64,000 nt of DNA from Formicarius rufipectus. Its lineage: Eukaryota; Chordata; Aves; Passeriformes; Formicariidae. The notes beneath the pieces are model-generated. The model searched no databases and was not told the origin of the DNA. It was given only the letters and a program-made list of their open reading frames with translations. Below are positions 11,070-22,673 of the stretch, one piece after another. The stretch's first letter is position 1; each line of letters starts with the position of its first letter. The stretch spans positions 186,001-250,000 of the forward strand of contig VXAU01001761.1 of the NCBI GenBank assembly GCA_013399695.1, in the 5' to 3' direction. A program made the translations under genes and the position numbers.

Positions 11070-14000
11070 GTAAGTACTTGTTACAGTAATGGATGTACTT
11101 TTATTCGCTTTCCCAAACCACAGTTGAACACCTTGGGTGAAATCCCAGTCTCATTACAGTCCATGGAAGCTTTGCCTTGACTTTTAATGGGGTTAGCACA
11201 TTACCATTCATGTTCTTTTGCTGAAGGAAAATTGCATGGTAAAATTGTAGTATTAGATCCAGGGACTAAGTTCAACCTGTAATCCTCATATACCCGCACT
11301 GCTTGTAGTGTGTATTTCTTAAAGGAAGTGTGGGCACTCAGTAAATTCAGGCAAGTAGGTCTGTATATTAAAATTGGTTCTGTTAAATAGTCCTTAAGTA
11401 ATTATATGATTTATTTTAATAAAAAAGAAATTGTGGCTGTTTTACTTTGGTAGCAGGATGAATTTGAAAATAAAGCAAAATAATAAAGGCTCTGAGAAAC
11501 TGACAAGTGCTCAGCCTGATTGTCATACAGCCAACATTCATGATGTCAGAAAATATTTTAAGAGTTTCTAAAATGATCTTCTCATAACTTCATCTAAGAA
11601 TAACTTTTTGTTCTTGTAGTGCTTTGCCCTGAAAATACACTTTTGATAGCAGAGTGTACAGTATGATCAAAAATTTTGTGGTGCTTAAGTCTTGTGCAAC
11701 ACAGTACAGTGAATTGGATTGGGCTGACCAAAATAAACAGGCACACAAAATGATGTATCTTGTTGTATGTAAAAACTGGGGTTTATTAATTAATAGGTTT
11801 TTGGGCTCTAACATTTTCCTTTTACATCAAGGTGTTGTCTGCCAGGATTCTGATCTTAGTGGCCTCTTTTCTTTTTCCTCTTTTCTGCTACCTTCCTGCT
11901 CCCCCCACTTAAGATTGAAGTTAATGGATCCATATTTCTAGTGGAAATTTTCCACTCCCTCTACTTGAGCTTATGTGGATGTGTTGAGGGATCTGATAGC
12001 TTCTAGAGAAAGTGATCAAGAGAGAACAGATACAGGATTGAGCTCTGCTGAAGAATTTACAGATATCACAAGTGGTACTTAGTCAATAATTCTGTCCTGT
12101 AAAGCTGTGACTTTGCGCATTGGAATTAATGAAGTAAAGAATTTTTTTGCAGAGATATTCAGTCTTCTTGACTCTGAAGGCTTTTTGTCAGGCTCTTTGT
12201 TTCCTTGGTCAAAGATCACAAAGCTTATCCCATCTGAGGAGAAGGTGGGCACTGGCTGTAGGAGATCACAGTGATTTGATTCCTTGTGAGCTATGTCGCT
12301 TCATTGTGAAAAGGAGAACTGTGCTGAGGTTTCTGGGTGATTTGACAGCCCTTGGTTGTTTCTATGGGTTTGCTCCTGTATGAAAGGCTGAGATTACCCA
12401 GCATTCTGGATCCTAGCAAGGGCTGCAGTTAGTCACACAATACAATTCTGGAAATGGAAAGTAATTTGATCAGGTCACAAACCCCAGCTGAAGTTTTTCA
12501 TCACCTTTACATCTTGCATAGTATCTGTTCCATATCACTACCCTGATTCAAGATAGAAGATAAGAGCTGTACAAATTGTTTTCTGTTTTGGAAGGATGAT
12601 GTTAAAAATCTGGTGTAAGACAGGCTTTTGTGTTGGCCCTCATATCAGTAAAAGGGATAAGAAGTGAACAAAACCAGTCATGAGTCCAAATTTAAAAACA
12701 TACTTTCCTGGAAGATTTTTCTGGCTAACCTGGTCTGTTTGAGGAACTTAAGGTGCTTAGTTTGGTTTGAAGGAGAGAAAGTTTTGGAAATTACCCCAGT
12801 GGATTGTTTGGAGATTTTTGTATGTGTCCTTTTTAAATATATTTGATAACTTCTTTTAGTTACCATGCAAGTTACATTCACTGATATCTTACATTGGTAT
12901 AACTTAGCAGCTGGCAAATTAAAACATTTTAATGCTTGTTTATTCAAGGTTGAGTGACTTGTGCTGCTTGATGAAATATTTAACTAGTTTTTAACTTTAA
13001 TTCAGCTTCGAAGGTTGCTCTGTCAAAGATCATATATTTCCTGAAGTAGAGGAGTTCAAACCTCTACTATTCTAGCGTTTTATTTTCACTTTTCCATGTT
13101 TATTTTCACATTTCCTTATTTTTATCTTTCATCAGCTGTAGCCAAAACATTTCAGATGGCAACTTTTGATTTTTGTGCCTATCTTCTTTACTTAATTTTG
13201 CTATTGTTAATGGTAACCTCAAGGCTACTTTTTTATTTTGGCCTTGGTCTTTTTTTTTTNTCTTCGTAGTTTGGAGTTGGTTGGGCTCTTTTGGGGGTTT
13301 GGTGGATTTGTTTTTAGTTCTTTAGGAACATCTCTGAAATTTTTTTAATCTTCTGAAGCAATGGTTTTGGCAAAAAAATCATTTACCCATAGTTTCTCTC
13401 CTCTGGAGAGTTTGCTTCATGAAGATTCTCACATGTTCAGCCACCCACCTTGTCTGAGTTTGAAGTTCTACCTATCTGAGGTACTTGCCTGCACCTTAAT
13501 CTCTTTCTCCTTTTGAAGTACATTTGTGATGACTGTATATAGTAATTTATTTTGAGGCAGAAATACGGGCTTCTTTTCTGAAATCTGAGTTTACTGTAAT
13601 ATTCTAGGCAAAGAAGTTGGACTAGCACAGGGCTAGAAGTAACAGCAAGTAAAGGCCTTTTTCTCAAACTGTTACCCTCCTGCTACCCTTAAGGAGCAAA
13701 ATGTCTTGAAGACCTTGGAGTACTGCCAGTCTTTTGATAGAGACTCAGGAATTAAAATCCTGTCAGATAATGTTCCAGATCTTCAGAGAAATAATTGCAA
13801 CCAACTTTCTCATTCTTACCCATCTCTTCCTTCTTCTATTGATGATCTAGTTTAAATTAAAAAAAGCTTTTTTGTGGTCTAGCTTCATAATAGGGCTGTT
13901 CTATAATATCTCAATTTGTCTCAAGCAATTTTTCTAATAGTGTGCGTCAGTAGAAGCAAACATGTGCTGAACATTTACTGCACTAACATCTACTTGGCAG

Positions 14001-14147
14001 ATACATTTTTCAAACATCAGATGCAGTTTTTTTTCAAAAGTGACATAAGGAGAGTTACTTTTGAAAACAGTATTAACCTTTATACATTGTACTGCTTATT
14101 CAAAAATCTCAGTGTGTTTAACAGATTATTAAGATAATTATGAAAAT

Positions 14148-14262
14148 CTCTAATTTGCAGATGGGGGAACCTGACACAGAGAGGGTATGTGTGTTGCCCA
14201 AAGGCACACATCAAAGTCAGAGCAGAAAATGGAATGGAGCTCAAGACTCCTGACTTACATAT
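14148..14262 (-). mobile_element. MIR-like ancient SINE relic
   Basis: The + strand reads close to the reverse complement of the MIR core. A stretch like TTTGCAGATGGGGGAACCTG leads into CACAGAGAGGGT, then TTGCCCAAAGGCACACA, then AGTCAGAGCAGAAA and CTCAAGACTCCTGACTT. The order and spacing match the MIR blocks 'TTTACAGATGAGGAAACTGAGG', 'CACAGAGAGGTTAAGT', 'TTGCCCAAGGTCACACAG' and 'GGCAGAGCCGGGATTCGAAC'. MIR is an ancient amniote tRNA-derived SINE, so birds keep only decayed copies. The boundaries are approximate. Confidence 0.7.
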
Positions 14263-16138
14263 CTCATTCAAACAAAATCCTCTTAAGCAGAACAGGTTGA
14301 ACAGAGGCTGAAATGCTGAGGTGTAAATAAATTCTGCTAAGCAGTGGGAATGTTCCTTAGAAATTTTTAATCAGAAAGATGTGCTTTGCCCAGCAGTACC
14401 TCTCTAATCCACCCTAAGCTGTTCCTCTAGAAAAACCCTGTACAGAGTCGCACCTTTCCCAAAAAGCAGTGACTCTGAGAGGGGCCTCAGTAGAGCTGAT
14501 GGAAAGTGGAAAAAAATGAGCAACAGATACAGCATTTTCTTACACTTCCTCTTGCTTGCTCCTTGTTTTCATTTTCCTTAGCCATGGTGCAAGCAAGATA
14601 AAACCAAGTAAGTGAGAGGGTCCAAGTATGGCAATAGTAGGCAAGTTTAGGGGGGGTATCTTTTGGACATCTCCAGCTTCAGAAGCAGCACCATGACTCA
14701 GATCTCAGAGGGAACAGAAGCACCCAGGCTCCTGGGCCAGTGTGGGCACGTGGGCTTCTCCAGAAGTGTGAGCTGACACCTATGAGCTGTGTATAGAAGC
14801 ATCTAAAACTGATGAACAGAACATGGGCAGCTGAGAATGATATGAATTGCTGCTGCTCTTTGAAGCTTGGGTGTTTGACTTGAGGTTTTATTTTGGGTGT
14901 TTCAGACCTTTAGCAAGTGTGTCTGGAGTCCTTTTCTGATTAAAGATGCTGAAGTAAATGTGGGCTTCATGTGTAGTTCCCCATTATGAATCCTACAGAA
15001 GCGGAGCCAGTTTGAGGTTCCAGTCCCAGCTGCTTGCCTCGTTCCTCCCCACTACCACCATTTCATCTCTACACCCCTCCCACCCTCTAAGATTTTTATT
15101 CCCTCATCTGTTTCACAATTTGGCTGTGCAAATAACTTTGTAGAATAGTCTGATGGAAAAAGGCAGACTCCCACTCTTCCCTTCCAGCCCTTCCCTCAGC
15201 CTTCCTAAGATAAAAAAACCCAAAACCCAACAGGGGGTATCTTTGCATTTACAGTAGACTATTTCACTAGAAGATTTTGAAGTGTGCCCACGCAAACAAC
15301 TGAATCCATACAGCTGAGAGTGCTGCAATCTTTGGGCAAAAAGGGAGAGGCAGGAAGATGCTGATGTTGGAACCACTTAAACTGACTTTGCTGGCAACAG
15401 TAAACGGCACCTTTGCTCTCCTTAAAACGTATCTGCAAAGGGAGGCTCTGGTGGTACAAGCACTCCCTCAGGAAAAGGAAGGCTTGCATACAGGTTTCTT
15501 AGCCAGGCCTGTATCCTAACTGGATGCCCTTGTGCAGTGAGTGATCTGTGACTTCAGTTACTGCACAGTTGTTGCTTTCTCCTTCTGTGTCTGCTGGATG
15601 ACAACACTGCCAAATGCAAGGCTCTTCGGAGGGAAGAAAGGCAGAAAGGATCCCATGAGTGTTACCTGCAGATTAGGCTACTCTGTCCACAGATTTCTAC
15701 TTCTCACCCTCAGAATGAATTGACTTTTGTATTTGAAAGTTGCTAAACAAGGAATCAGAAGTAATCCATATGTTGCGGACCTGATTTTATATCTGCCCTT
15801 CTGGGTGAAGGATTATACCCCATCAGGTATAAGGGTTTTACAGCAAAAATGCACAGCACAAGAAATTGTTTTCCAGGTTCCACTTTCTGTCAAAGCATGT
15901 TTTATGTTCTAAACAGGCTTTGAGTTTCCCTTTGACAGTCAGTATGTGTTTGTCCTTTTGGGGCATTTTTGATTATGCCATCTAAACTACATGTGTAAGT
16001 CTCAAATGATAAATTTCTGGAAGTTTTACAGGTCACTCCCTACAGGTGCATGATGCTGCTAACAGTTCTGGTGAAAAGTGCTCTCTCATTAGATTATTTC
16101 TTCATTAGATGTGTTAAGAATCTGCATGACAGATTCCG

Positions 16139-16158
16139 CCCCCCCCCCCCCTCCCCCC
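16139..16158. repeat. C-rich homopolymer tract
   Basis: Nineteen C in 20 bases, interrupted by one T at 16152. It is a low-complexity tract within the large EIF3H intron and is prone to length polymorphism and sequencing error. Confidence 0.9.
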
Positions 16159-16819
16159 GATTTTTGTTCTGTTTATCCCTCTTTTGTTATCTCTCTTTCT
16201 TTGCAAAAAAGAACACAGTCCCCATGTGTGAGTTTTGTGATGCTTAGTATGAAAGCTGTTTTGCAGCTGATAGTTTTCTTGCATGAAGATTCATTGATAC
16301 CAGTGTGGTGGTCTCCTGGTGCTATCTTAAGGTGGAGCTGTCTTCTAGTTCAATTCAAGAGTGTTCTCAGATCATCACCCCTGGGTGATCTCAGACCTGA
16401 CTTGTTTCAGATGAAACTAAACTGAAAAGAGGCATTAGGAGGATAATTACTGTGCTTCAGCCACTTCCAGATCACTGGACTGCATCAGAAGTAGTGATAA
16501 GAGCCCCCCCTGAGACACATGTTGCATGGCCATTGGTTTCTCAGCACCAGCTGTTTTGCTTTATAGATCTGCTCCTGTTGGTCTACACTACTTGCTAATT
16601 TAAATGTAAACACAATCTACTCCTTTGCTGAGTCTGCTGACTGAAATGCATCCATTGAAATTGCAGTTTCTTTATTACTCATATCCCCAGAACAACAACA
16701 ATGCCAAATGCTGAGCTCCACATTGTCTACATTTAACTATCACAGAACCCTGTTGGGAAGTGAGTCTTGATGAGGATGCGAGCAGTATTTACTGGCACCC
16801 CTTTTTAAATAGTGGGTGG

Positions 16820-16904
16820 GGTTTTTTTTTTATTTGTTCGTTTGTTTTGTGGGGTTTTGTTTGTTTTGTGGAGAGTTTTTTGTTTGTTTGTTTGTTTTTT
16901 TTTT
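16820..16904. repeat. T/GTTT-rich low-complexity tract
   Basis: About 85 bases made almost only of T and G, with TTTG/GTTT units and T runs at both ends. It is the complement-orientation counterpart of the CAAA-rich tracts seen further right in the window. Confidence 0.85.
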
Positions 16905-18664
16905 AGTCTCAGTGATGCATAGAGGGCATGTAGGTACCTAGCAGTGTGGTCTTTGAGATCTGCTGCAAGGTAAGGAGGTAGTAAAGGACCCTTTGGGCTA
17001 ATTAAGTGTATGATGAGTGTTCTGGGTGGAGCAATGTGATCTAAATATCATCAGAATAAACTTCAGCTAAATAAAACTTGGTTAAACATTGTATATACAT
17101 TTGTACAAATTACTTCTTATTGGGCTATTTTTTTTTTAAAGAAATGGAGTAAAAAAGGGTATTGACTACATGGGAGATGAAGAAAAAGCTGGCCCTGTAT
17201 TTGCAGCATACTTACCACTTCATGTCTCAGTTCACATCTGTTTAAGTTATCTGGTTTTAGCTTTTTGTTTCCCTGGCAATGACAGCAAACCCTGTATTAC
17301 TGCAACTTCTAACAATAACTCTCTGCTTCTGTATTCTGCTGTCCTAAGCTGGTCCCAAAGAGATTCACATAAAATCATACTTTGTAACCAGCTATATTTC
17401 ACATGGGCACTATCTGTAAAATAATGATGTATTTCGATATGCACATACCCAACAAGGCCATTAGTGTGTACCCTCACAGGCATATCTGATAATACCCAGT
17501 TCTAACACAACCTCTGTATAATATAAACGCTATAAAAAACTGGAAACACACACGCCCCTAGCCATGGCAATATTCCACAATTCTAAATACCATGTTCTTG
17601 AAATGTTCAACCAAAAAAATCCCAAGAAGTTTAAAAATAATTGTTATAGTGGCGCCTTTCTTGTTGCTGTGCAGCTGAAATCCTCCTCACCATCTGCCCT
17701 TGTACACAACTGAGATTTAACTCTGGCTTGTAAATAAATTGTGGTCTGAAGTTACTGATGCAGCCCTTTGTTCAGTAAGCAGTCAGCTCAGCAAGTGAAA
17801 CTGCTGTCCTAGCACGCAGAGAGATAAGGGTGTCTCCAGCTCCATTCTCAGCAGGTATCCTCTGCTGCCTCAGTACCTTACCAGCCTCTGTCTCCAGCTA
17901 TGAGTTCTGTGGATGTGGGGAACAATTTACACTTAAAAAGAGATGTATGTAGTGCTACATGTGTGGTTCTCTGGTTTTTTTTACTTCATGCCTTTTTCTT
18001 TCAGTTAGAGTTTCTCCAGGCCATAGGCTGTAGGATGGAAGAAATGCAATGTGAAAGTCAGAAAGAATCTTGGATAACATGGAGAAGCAATGACTGAAGG
18101 ATAGGATTCCGAGATTGAAGTGTACAAACTTCTTTATTGGAAAAAACCTCTCATGAACAGTAGTGAGGAAGAGAAGGATGGAGTTTAGCTTTTTGAGGTG
18201 TTGGTCCTCAGCCAAGTAGGACTGGGTAAGGCTTAGATCAGAGCCAACAAACTAGCTTCTGATCAAAGGGATCAATAGAGAGCAGAAAGGGTCCTTCTTT
18301 GCTGCTCCACCCTGTAAACACAGTTTAGGATGAATACCGTCTCCATGGGCACCAACCTAAAAACTTCCAAAACTTTGACTTGGAAGCTATACCTTAAGTT
18401 GAACATTCCTGCAAAATACTGAATCCGTTGCTAAAAATGGTAACAATAAAAGTTGTTTAACAGACTGCATTTGTCTGGCCAAGGCAGTAGATCGCATAAC
18501 TGGAACAGGACGCGCCCAGCCTAGCTGCTTCCATGTTGGTATGGAATGTGGAACTGGCTGGACTGGATGCAACAGTCCCTCTCAACAGCTAAGACTGAAC
18601 AATGTCTGCTGACCTTCCAGGCGTAGTTTGATAGACTAGTTATGGGATGGAGTTCTCAAGATTA

Positions 18665-18694
18665 TTTAACTATCCCTCCAAAGGGATAGTTAAA
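18665..18694. repeat. Perfect 13-bp hairpin in EIF3H intron
   Basis: Arms TTTAACTATCCCT (18665-18677) and AGGGATAGTTAAA (18682-18694) are exact reverse complements around the 4-base loop CCAA. It lies about 430 bases before an EIF3H acceptor. No element family was recognised. Confidence 0.8.
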
Positions 18695-19120
18695 AATCTG
18701 TGGAAAATGTAGTAAATAAGTAGTAACTTGAAACCAAAGTATTTGAACACATCTCCTGGAATATTGCTTGGGTTGTATGTCACAAAAGTGTCAGACTTTT
18801 TCTTTTAAATGTGTCACGTTCATCTGCAGTAAGTTTAAATTCATGAAGGTCATTGTTTTTTCCTTACTGTGAGGTGCCTGGAAAGATCAAAACTCTTAAA
18901 TATCGTACCTGCAGTGAGGCAAAGATGCTAGAGGAGAAGATGCCATGAAAAGTATTATAAGATAAATATATGAACAAAGATCATAAGGAACTTAAAAATT
19001 TGCAAGCCATGCCATTAGTGCACAAATGATTGTCACGTGACAGAATGAATTTTAAATTTTGATATTTTTTTTTTTTCTGGCTAGTAAATTTAATCTTTCA
19101 TGAACGTTTCTGTATTTCAG

Positions 19121-19241
19121 TAATCACCTTGGGAAGAGTCTGCAGCTTCTGATGGACAGAGTGGATGAGATGAGTCAAGACATTGTTAAATACAATACCT
19201 ACCTGAGGAATGTAAGCAAACAGCAGCAGCAGAAACACCAG
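19121..19241 (+). CDS. EIF3H: EIF3H coding exon (about residues 236-276)
   Basis: This 121-bp exon follows TGTATTTCAG. One base finishes Ser236, then 40 codons (NHLGKSLQLLMDRVDEMSQD...NVSKQQQQKHQ) end exactly at a codon boundary. It encodes a helix followed by a Gln/Lys-rich linker. The donor used for the conserved frame is CAG/GTTGGT, which is weak. An in-exon GTAAGC at 19212 is closer to consensus. Using it would remove exactly 30 bases (ten codons, VSKQQQQKHQ) in frame. Confidence 0.96.
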
Positions 19242-19374
19242 GTTGGTAACATGGAGAAATCTGAATGAGAACATTTGTTTTCCACAAAGTACAGTTTGGG
19301 TAGTGTTATCCAAGACAGATGAATTGGTATCTAAGTAAAATAAAATTCTCTACTAAAACATACCTGTTAAGTCA

Positions 19375-20151
19375 TGTGCTGGGTTGACCCTGGCTGGATG
19401 CCAAATGTCCTGGAAGGCCACTTTTCTGCTCCCCTTCTCAGCTGGCCAGGGAGGAAAGAATATAACTGAACTCTCCTAGGTCAGTATAGGGTCAAGGAGT
19501 GATCATTTACCACTTACTGACATGGGCAAAACAAGCTCCACTTGGGGAAATGACTTTAATTTATTACCAATCAAATCAGAGTAGGATGATGAGAAATAAA
19601 CACAAATATTAAAACACCTTCCCCCCACTCCTGCCCTTTTTCCTGGGCTCAACTTCACTTGTGATTTTCTTTCCTTTTTCCCCTAAGCGGTGCAGGGGAT
19701 TGGGAATGGGGGTTGCAGTGAGTTCATCACACATCTCTGCCACTCCCTCCTCCTCAGGGGTAGGATTCCTCACACTCCTTCCCTGCTCTGTGGGGTGCAG
19801 GGGCACAGCTGTTTCCTGTTGGTCTTCACTGCAGGGAATCTGCACTGGTGCCTGAAACACCTCCTCTCTCTCCCTCCTCACTGACCTTGATGTCTACAGG
19901 GCTGTTGCCCTCACATACTCTTGTTCCTCTCTCTCAGCAGCCATTATGCAGAGCTTTCCCCTCTCACTTCTTAAATGTTTTATCTCCCCGTCACTGTTGC
20001 TGTTGGGCTCAAGCTTGGCCAGTGGTGGGTCCATCCCAGAGTGAGCTGGTGTTGGCTCTGTTGGACATGATGGAGGCTTCTGGTAGCCTTTCACAGAATC
20101 CATGCCTGTAGTCCCTCCTGCTACCAAATGTCACCACACAAACACAATGCA
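19375..20151 (-). mobile_element. Solo LTR of an avian endogenous retrovirus, antisense to EIF3H
   Basis: On the minus strand the element starts TGCATTGTGTTTGTGTGG (family form TGTATTGGGTTTG) and ends GGGTCAACCCAGCACA. Internal blocks match an LTR common in bird genomes, including ACCCTGGCTGGATGCCA, CAATCAAATCAGAGTAGGAT, AAAACACCTTCCCCCCACTC and CTTGGCCAGTGGTGGGTCC on the + strand. A minus-strand AATAAA falls at 19560-19565. At about 777 bp it lacks the tandem CTCCAGCG-type middle section of longer relatives I recall. No gag, pol or env lies next to it, so it is a solo LTR. The flanks show no clean target-site duplication (AGTCA before, AGTAG after). I believe it is ERVL-class but could not confirm the family. 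Confidence 0.8.
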
Positions 20152-20588
20152 AGTAGATTTGTATAATGTACTAGTTGGGGGAATTACCAAATGAATTCAC
20201 TTCTAGTGACCTGTAGTATGGATTTGGCTTCCTTTGTTATTTTACATGTGTATTAGTGATTTATGATAAAGCAAAATAATTTATAAATATGCCATGGACA
20301 TAGGGATCAGACATTCAGTAAATTAAGGAGATGAAAGTACATACAAACTTCATTTCAAAACAAACTGTGTTTTACTACCATCACATGTAGTCCATGCATC
20401 TAGAAATAAAGAAATACAGTCCAGTGGACTGTGAAGACAGCAGAGTGTTCTCTGATTGGAAAGAACATTTTAGTTATGTTTTGTATCAGTAGATAGTGAT
20501 ACTGATTGGATGATGCTGACTCTTAATTCCTGCTGCCAGAGAGCCTCTAAAATTCAAAGCAGTCTGATTAGAGAATGTTGAGTAGGTG

Positions 20589-20650
20589 GGCCCTGCTTGA
20601 GAGAGGGGTTGGTCAAGGTTTTCCAACCTCAGCTGTTCAGTGATTTGGAC
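20589..20650 (+). mobile_element. CR1 LINE 3'-end fragment
   Basis: The sequence CCCTGCTTGAGAGAGGGGTT, then GGTCAAGGTTTTCCAACCTC and AGCTGTTCAGTGATTT, follows the order of the CR1 3' end (CTTGAGCAGGGGGGTTGGACTAG, then CCTTCCAACCTCAACCATTCTGTGATT). It is diverged and lacks a few bases around the GATGACC segment. CR1 is the dominant LINE of birds and is usually 5'-truncated, as here. Confidence 0.7.
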
Positions 20651-21848
20651 GCTCTTTCTGCCTTTGATAAAGCAATGCTGTGTCTAACTATAGAAGAATG
20701 GTGGTAAATTGGGAAAAAGCACTGTGAGAATAAGTTAAGAGCCTGGAGAGCAGATCTGAGTGAGCACAATTCACATCATGTGATAAGTTAAAACATTACT
20801 TGCTTATTCAAGGAATACCTGCATGAGGAATAAATTTGAACTCTTTAATCTAGCAGACGGAGAGATGAGAAGATTCAATATTGGCCAACTGAAAATTGGC
20901 CACACTACATCTTAGAGAAAATATTGCAGGTATTGCCACACAGAATAAGTGATTATTGAAAAGAACACCTCTGGTTCATGTGAAATGCTTCATCATTTAC
21001 TATTTTAAAATCAAATTGCCTTTTTTCACTTAAGTGTAGCTTATCAGGGAATACTTCAGGGGTGCAGCACATGATCAGTGGTCTGCCCTGGCTTTGTAAC
21101 TGCTGAGGACATAGAAGCTTCATGCATGTTATCTTCTGAAAATTTGTTTTCCTTTGCTGCCTAATTTGAATAGAAAGATGGCATCTGCTTCAAAGGTTTT
21201 TGTTAATAACAAGGGGATCTATTTATTTTGAAAAGCAGAGCAAAGTAGGTTCCATGGTGTCTCAGTTTCTTTACTAACTATAGCTGCTTTAGTAGTGGCT
21301 CATTGTGGCATAGTTAGTGGTCGTAACTTCATTTTTAAAATGGAGCAATTGTGATTAAGAGCAAGCCGTTTCAATAAAGAATAATAGGCAGACTGCTGAG
21401 AAGTGAATGGGGTAATGCAAAGAAAGAAGAATCTACATGCAATTCACATACAAATATGGGCATTTAAGATTTTATTTTTAACATTGTCCAAAACCATGTA
21501 TTTGTCACTACTACTGGAAAAAAATTACTTCATTTGATTATGCCACCAAGTAAGAACTGTTTTCAAACTCACAGAATTACAGATACGTTTAAGTAACTGA
21601 GAGAAAACACCCTGTACTCTTTGCCTCTTTATATTCAAGATTTGTTTTCTCTGTGTGTGTTTAATATGAGGGCTTTGAAGACAAACTGTATAACTAGTTC
21701 CTGGCTGTGACATAGAGTACGAAATCTCACATACATGTTTTCAAATTCGGGTACTTCTGCAAGAACAGATGTTTATATGATATCTGCAGAAATGGTCTGC
21801 CTTATTTTATAGACTAATCTATATGGGAAAGAGAAGCACTGAAAACAA

Positions 21849-21927
21849 ATATGTGTGTGTGTATATATATCTCAGAATAATTTCTACAAGCTGCTACTCT
21901 AGTATATCCTCTATAACACACACACAC
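21849..21927. repeat. GT/TA and AC microsatellites facing each other
   Basis: A TGTGTGTGTGTATATATAT run is followed about 50 bases later by TATAACACACACACAC. The two can pair as an imperfect inverted repeat. They are low-complexity and intronic, with no assigned function. Confidence 0.6.
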
Positions 21928-22540
21928 TTCTGTGGTAACACACAAATAAATGACATCAAAGTGGCAGAATATTTAAACTGAAATGGAGAATTGAACTGTT
22001 GTGTTTGCTTTCAACCAACACTTTGTTCTCAGTTTAGAGTTAATATTTTTTGGCTTAAAATACCTTATTTAATCAAGTTCACTTCCCCTTTCACATTCGT
22101 ATTGTTTTGACCCTTAACTTGCATAAAATGGAGAATTCCTGGTTTATATAACTATCTGAGGTAATGGCTTCTCACCCCTACATATCCCAACCCTGCCTCT
22201 GTGGGGCAATGGAGGCCTTTATCTACCATGCTGTATTCTTTCCTTAATATATAGCATTTATCTTTGAAAAATGTTTAAAAACTAACCCCACCACCTTGGT
22301 ACCACATCATTCTGTAGCATCTCACTTATTTAAGGTGCCAGTTTGTGGGGTGGGGACAGCTTGTTTCCAGTCGATTGAAGTAATCTGAATTGCATTAGCA
22401 TAGTTTGAAATAACCTGAATTGCATTTAATAGGTATAATTTTTAAAACATATATGCTTGTTAGTAAAAAGCGCCTGAAAATAAAAACTTTTTGCAGCTTT
22501 GGAAGTCTGCTGTGTTCTCAATTTGTTGCTTTATTTTCAG

Positions 22541-22673
22541 TACCAACAGAGACGTCAGCAAGAAAATATACAGCGTCAAAGTCGAGGAGAACCCCCTCTT
22601 CCTGAAGAGGATATCAATAAACTTTTTAAACCACCACAGCCACCTCCAAGAATGGAGTCACTCCTTATTGCAG
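22541..22673 (+). CDS. EIF3H: EIF3H coding exon (about residues 277-321)
   Basis: This 133-bp exon follows TTATTTTCAG and ends at donor GTAATG. It has 44 codons (YQQRRQQENIQRQSRGEPPL...PPPRMESLLIA) plus one base of Gly. It encodes the Gln/Arg-rich coil and the proline-rich KLFKPPQPP segment conserved in eIF3h. INKLF and PPPRMES differ mildly from the mammalian LSKLF and PPARMDS I recall. Confidence 0.97.

Larger units (their letters stand above)
11070..19120 (+). other. EIF3H: EIF3H intron (largest complete intron)
   Basis: An 8051-bp intron from GT at 11070 to AG at 19119-19120. It holds an undetermined base next to a T run at 13260, a MIR-like relic (14148-14262), a C tract (16139-16158), a T/GTTT-rich tract (16820-16904) and a perfect 13-bp hairpin (18665-18694). 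No internal exon is supported. Confidence 0.9.
19242..22540 (+). other. EIF3H: EIF3H intron
   Basis: A 3299-bp intron holding an antisense solo LTR (19375-20151), a CR1 3'-end fragment (20589-20650), GT/TA and AC microsatellites around 21850-21930, and an imperfect direct repeat containing CTGAATTGCATTA near 22380 and 22411. No exon is supported inside it. Confidence 0.9.

Noticed and set aside
19609..20127. Minus-strand ORFs of 90 and 77 residues
   Set aside because: They lie entirely inside the solo LTR, which is noncoding.
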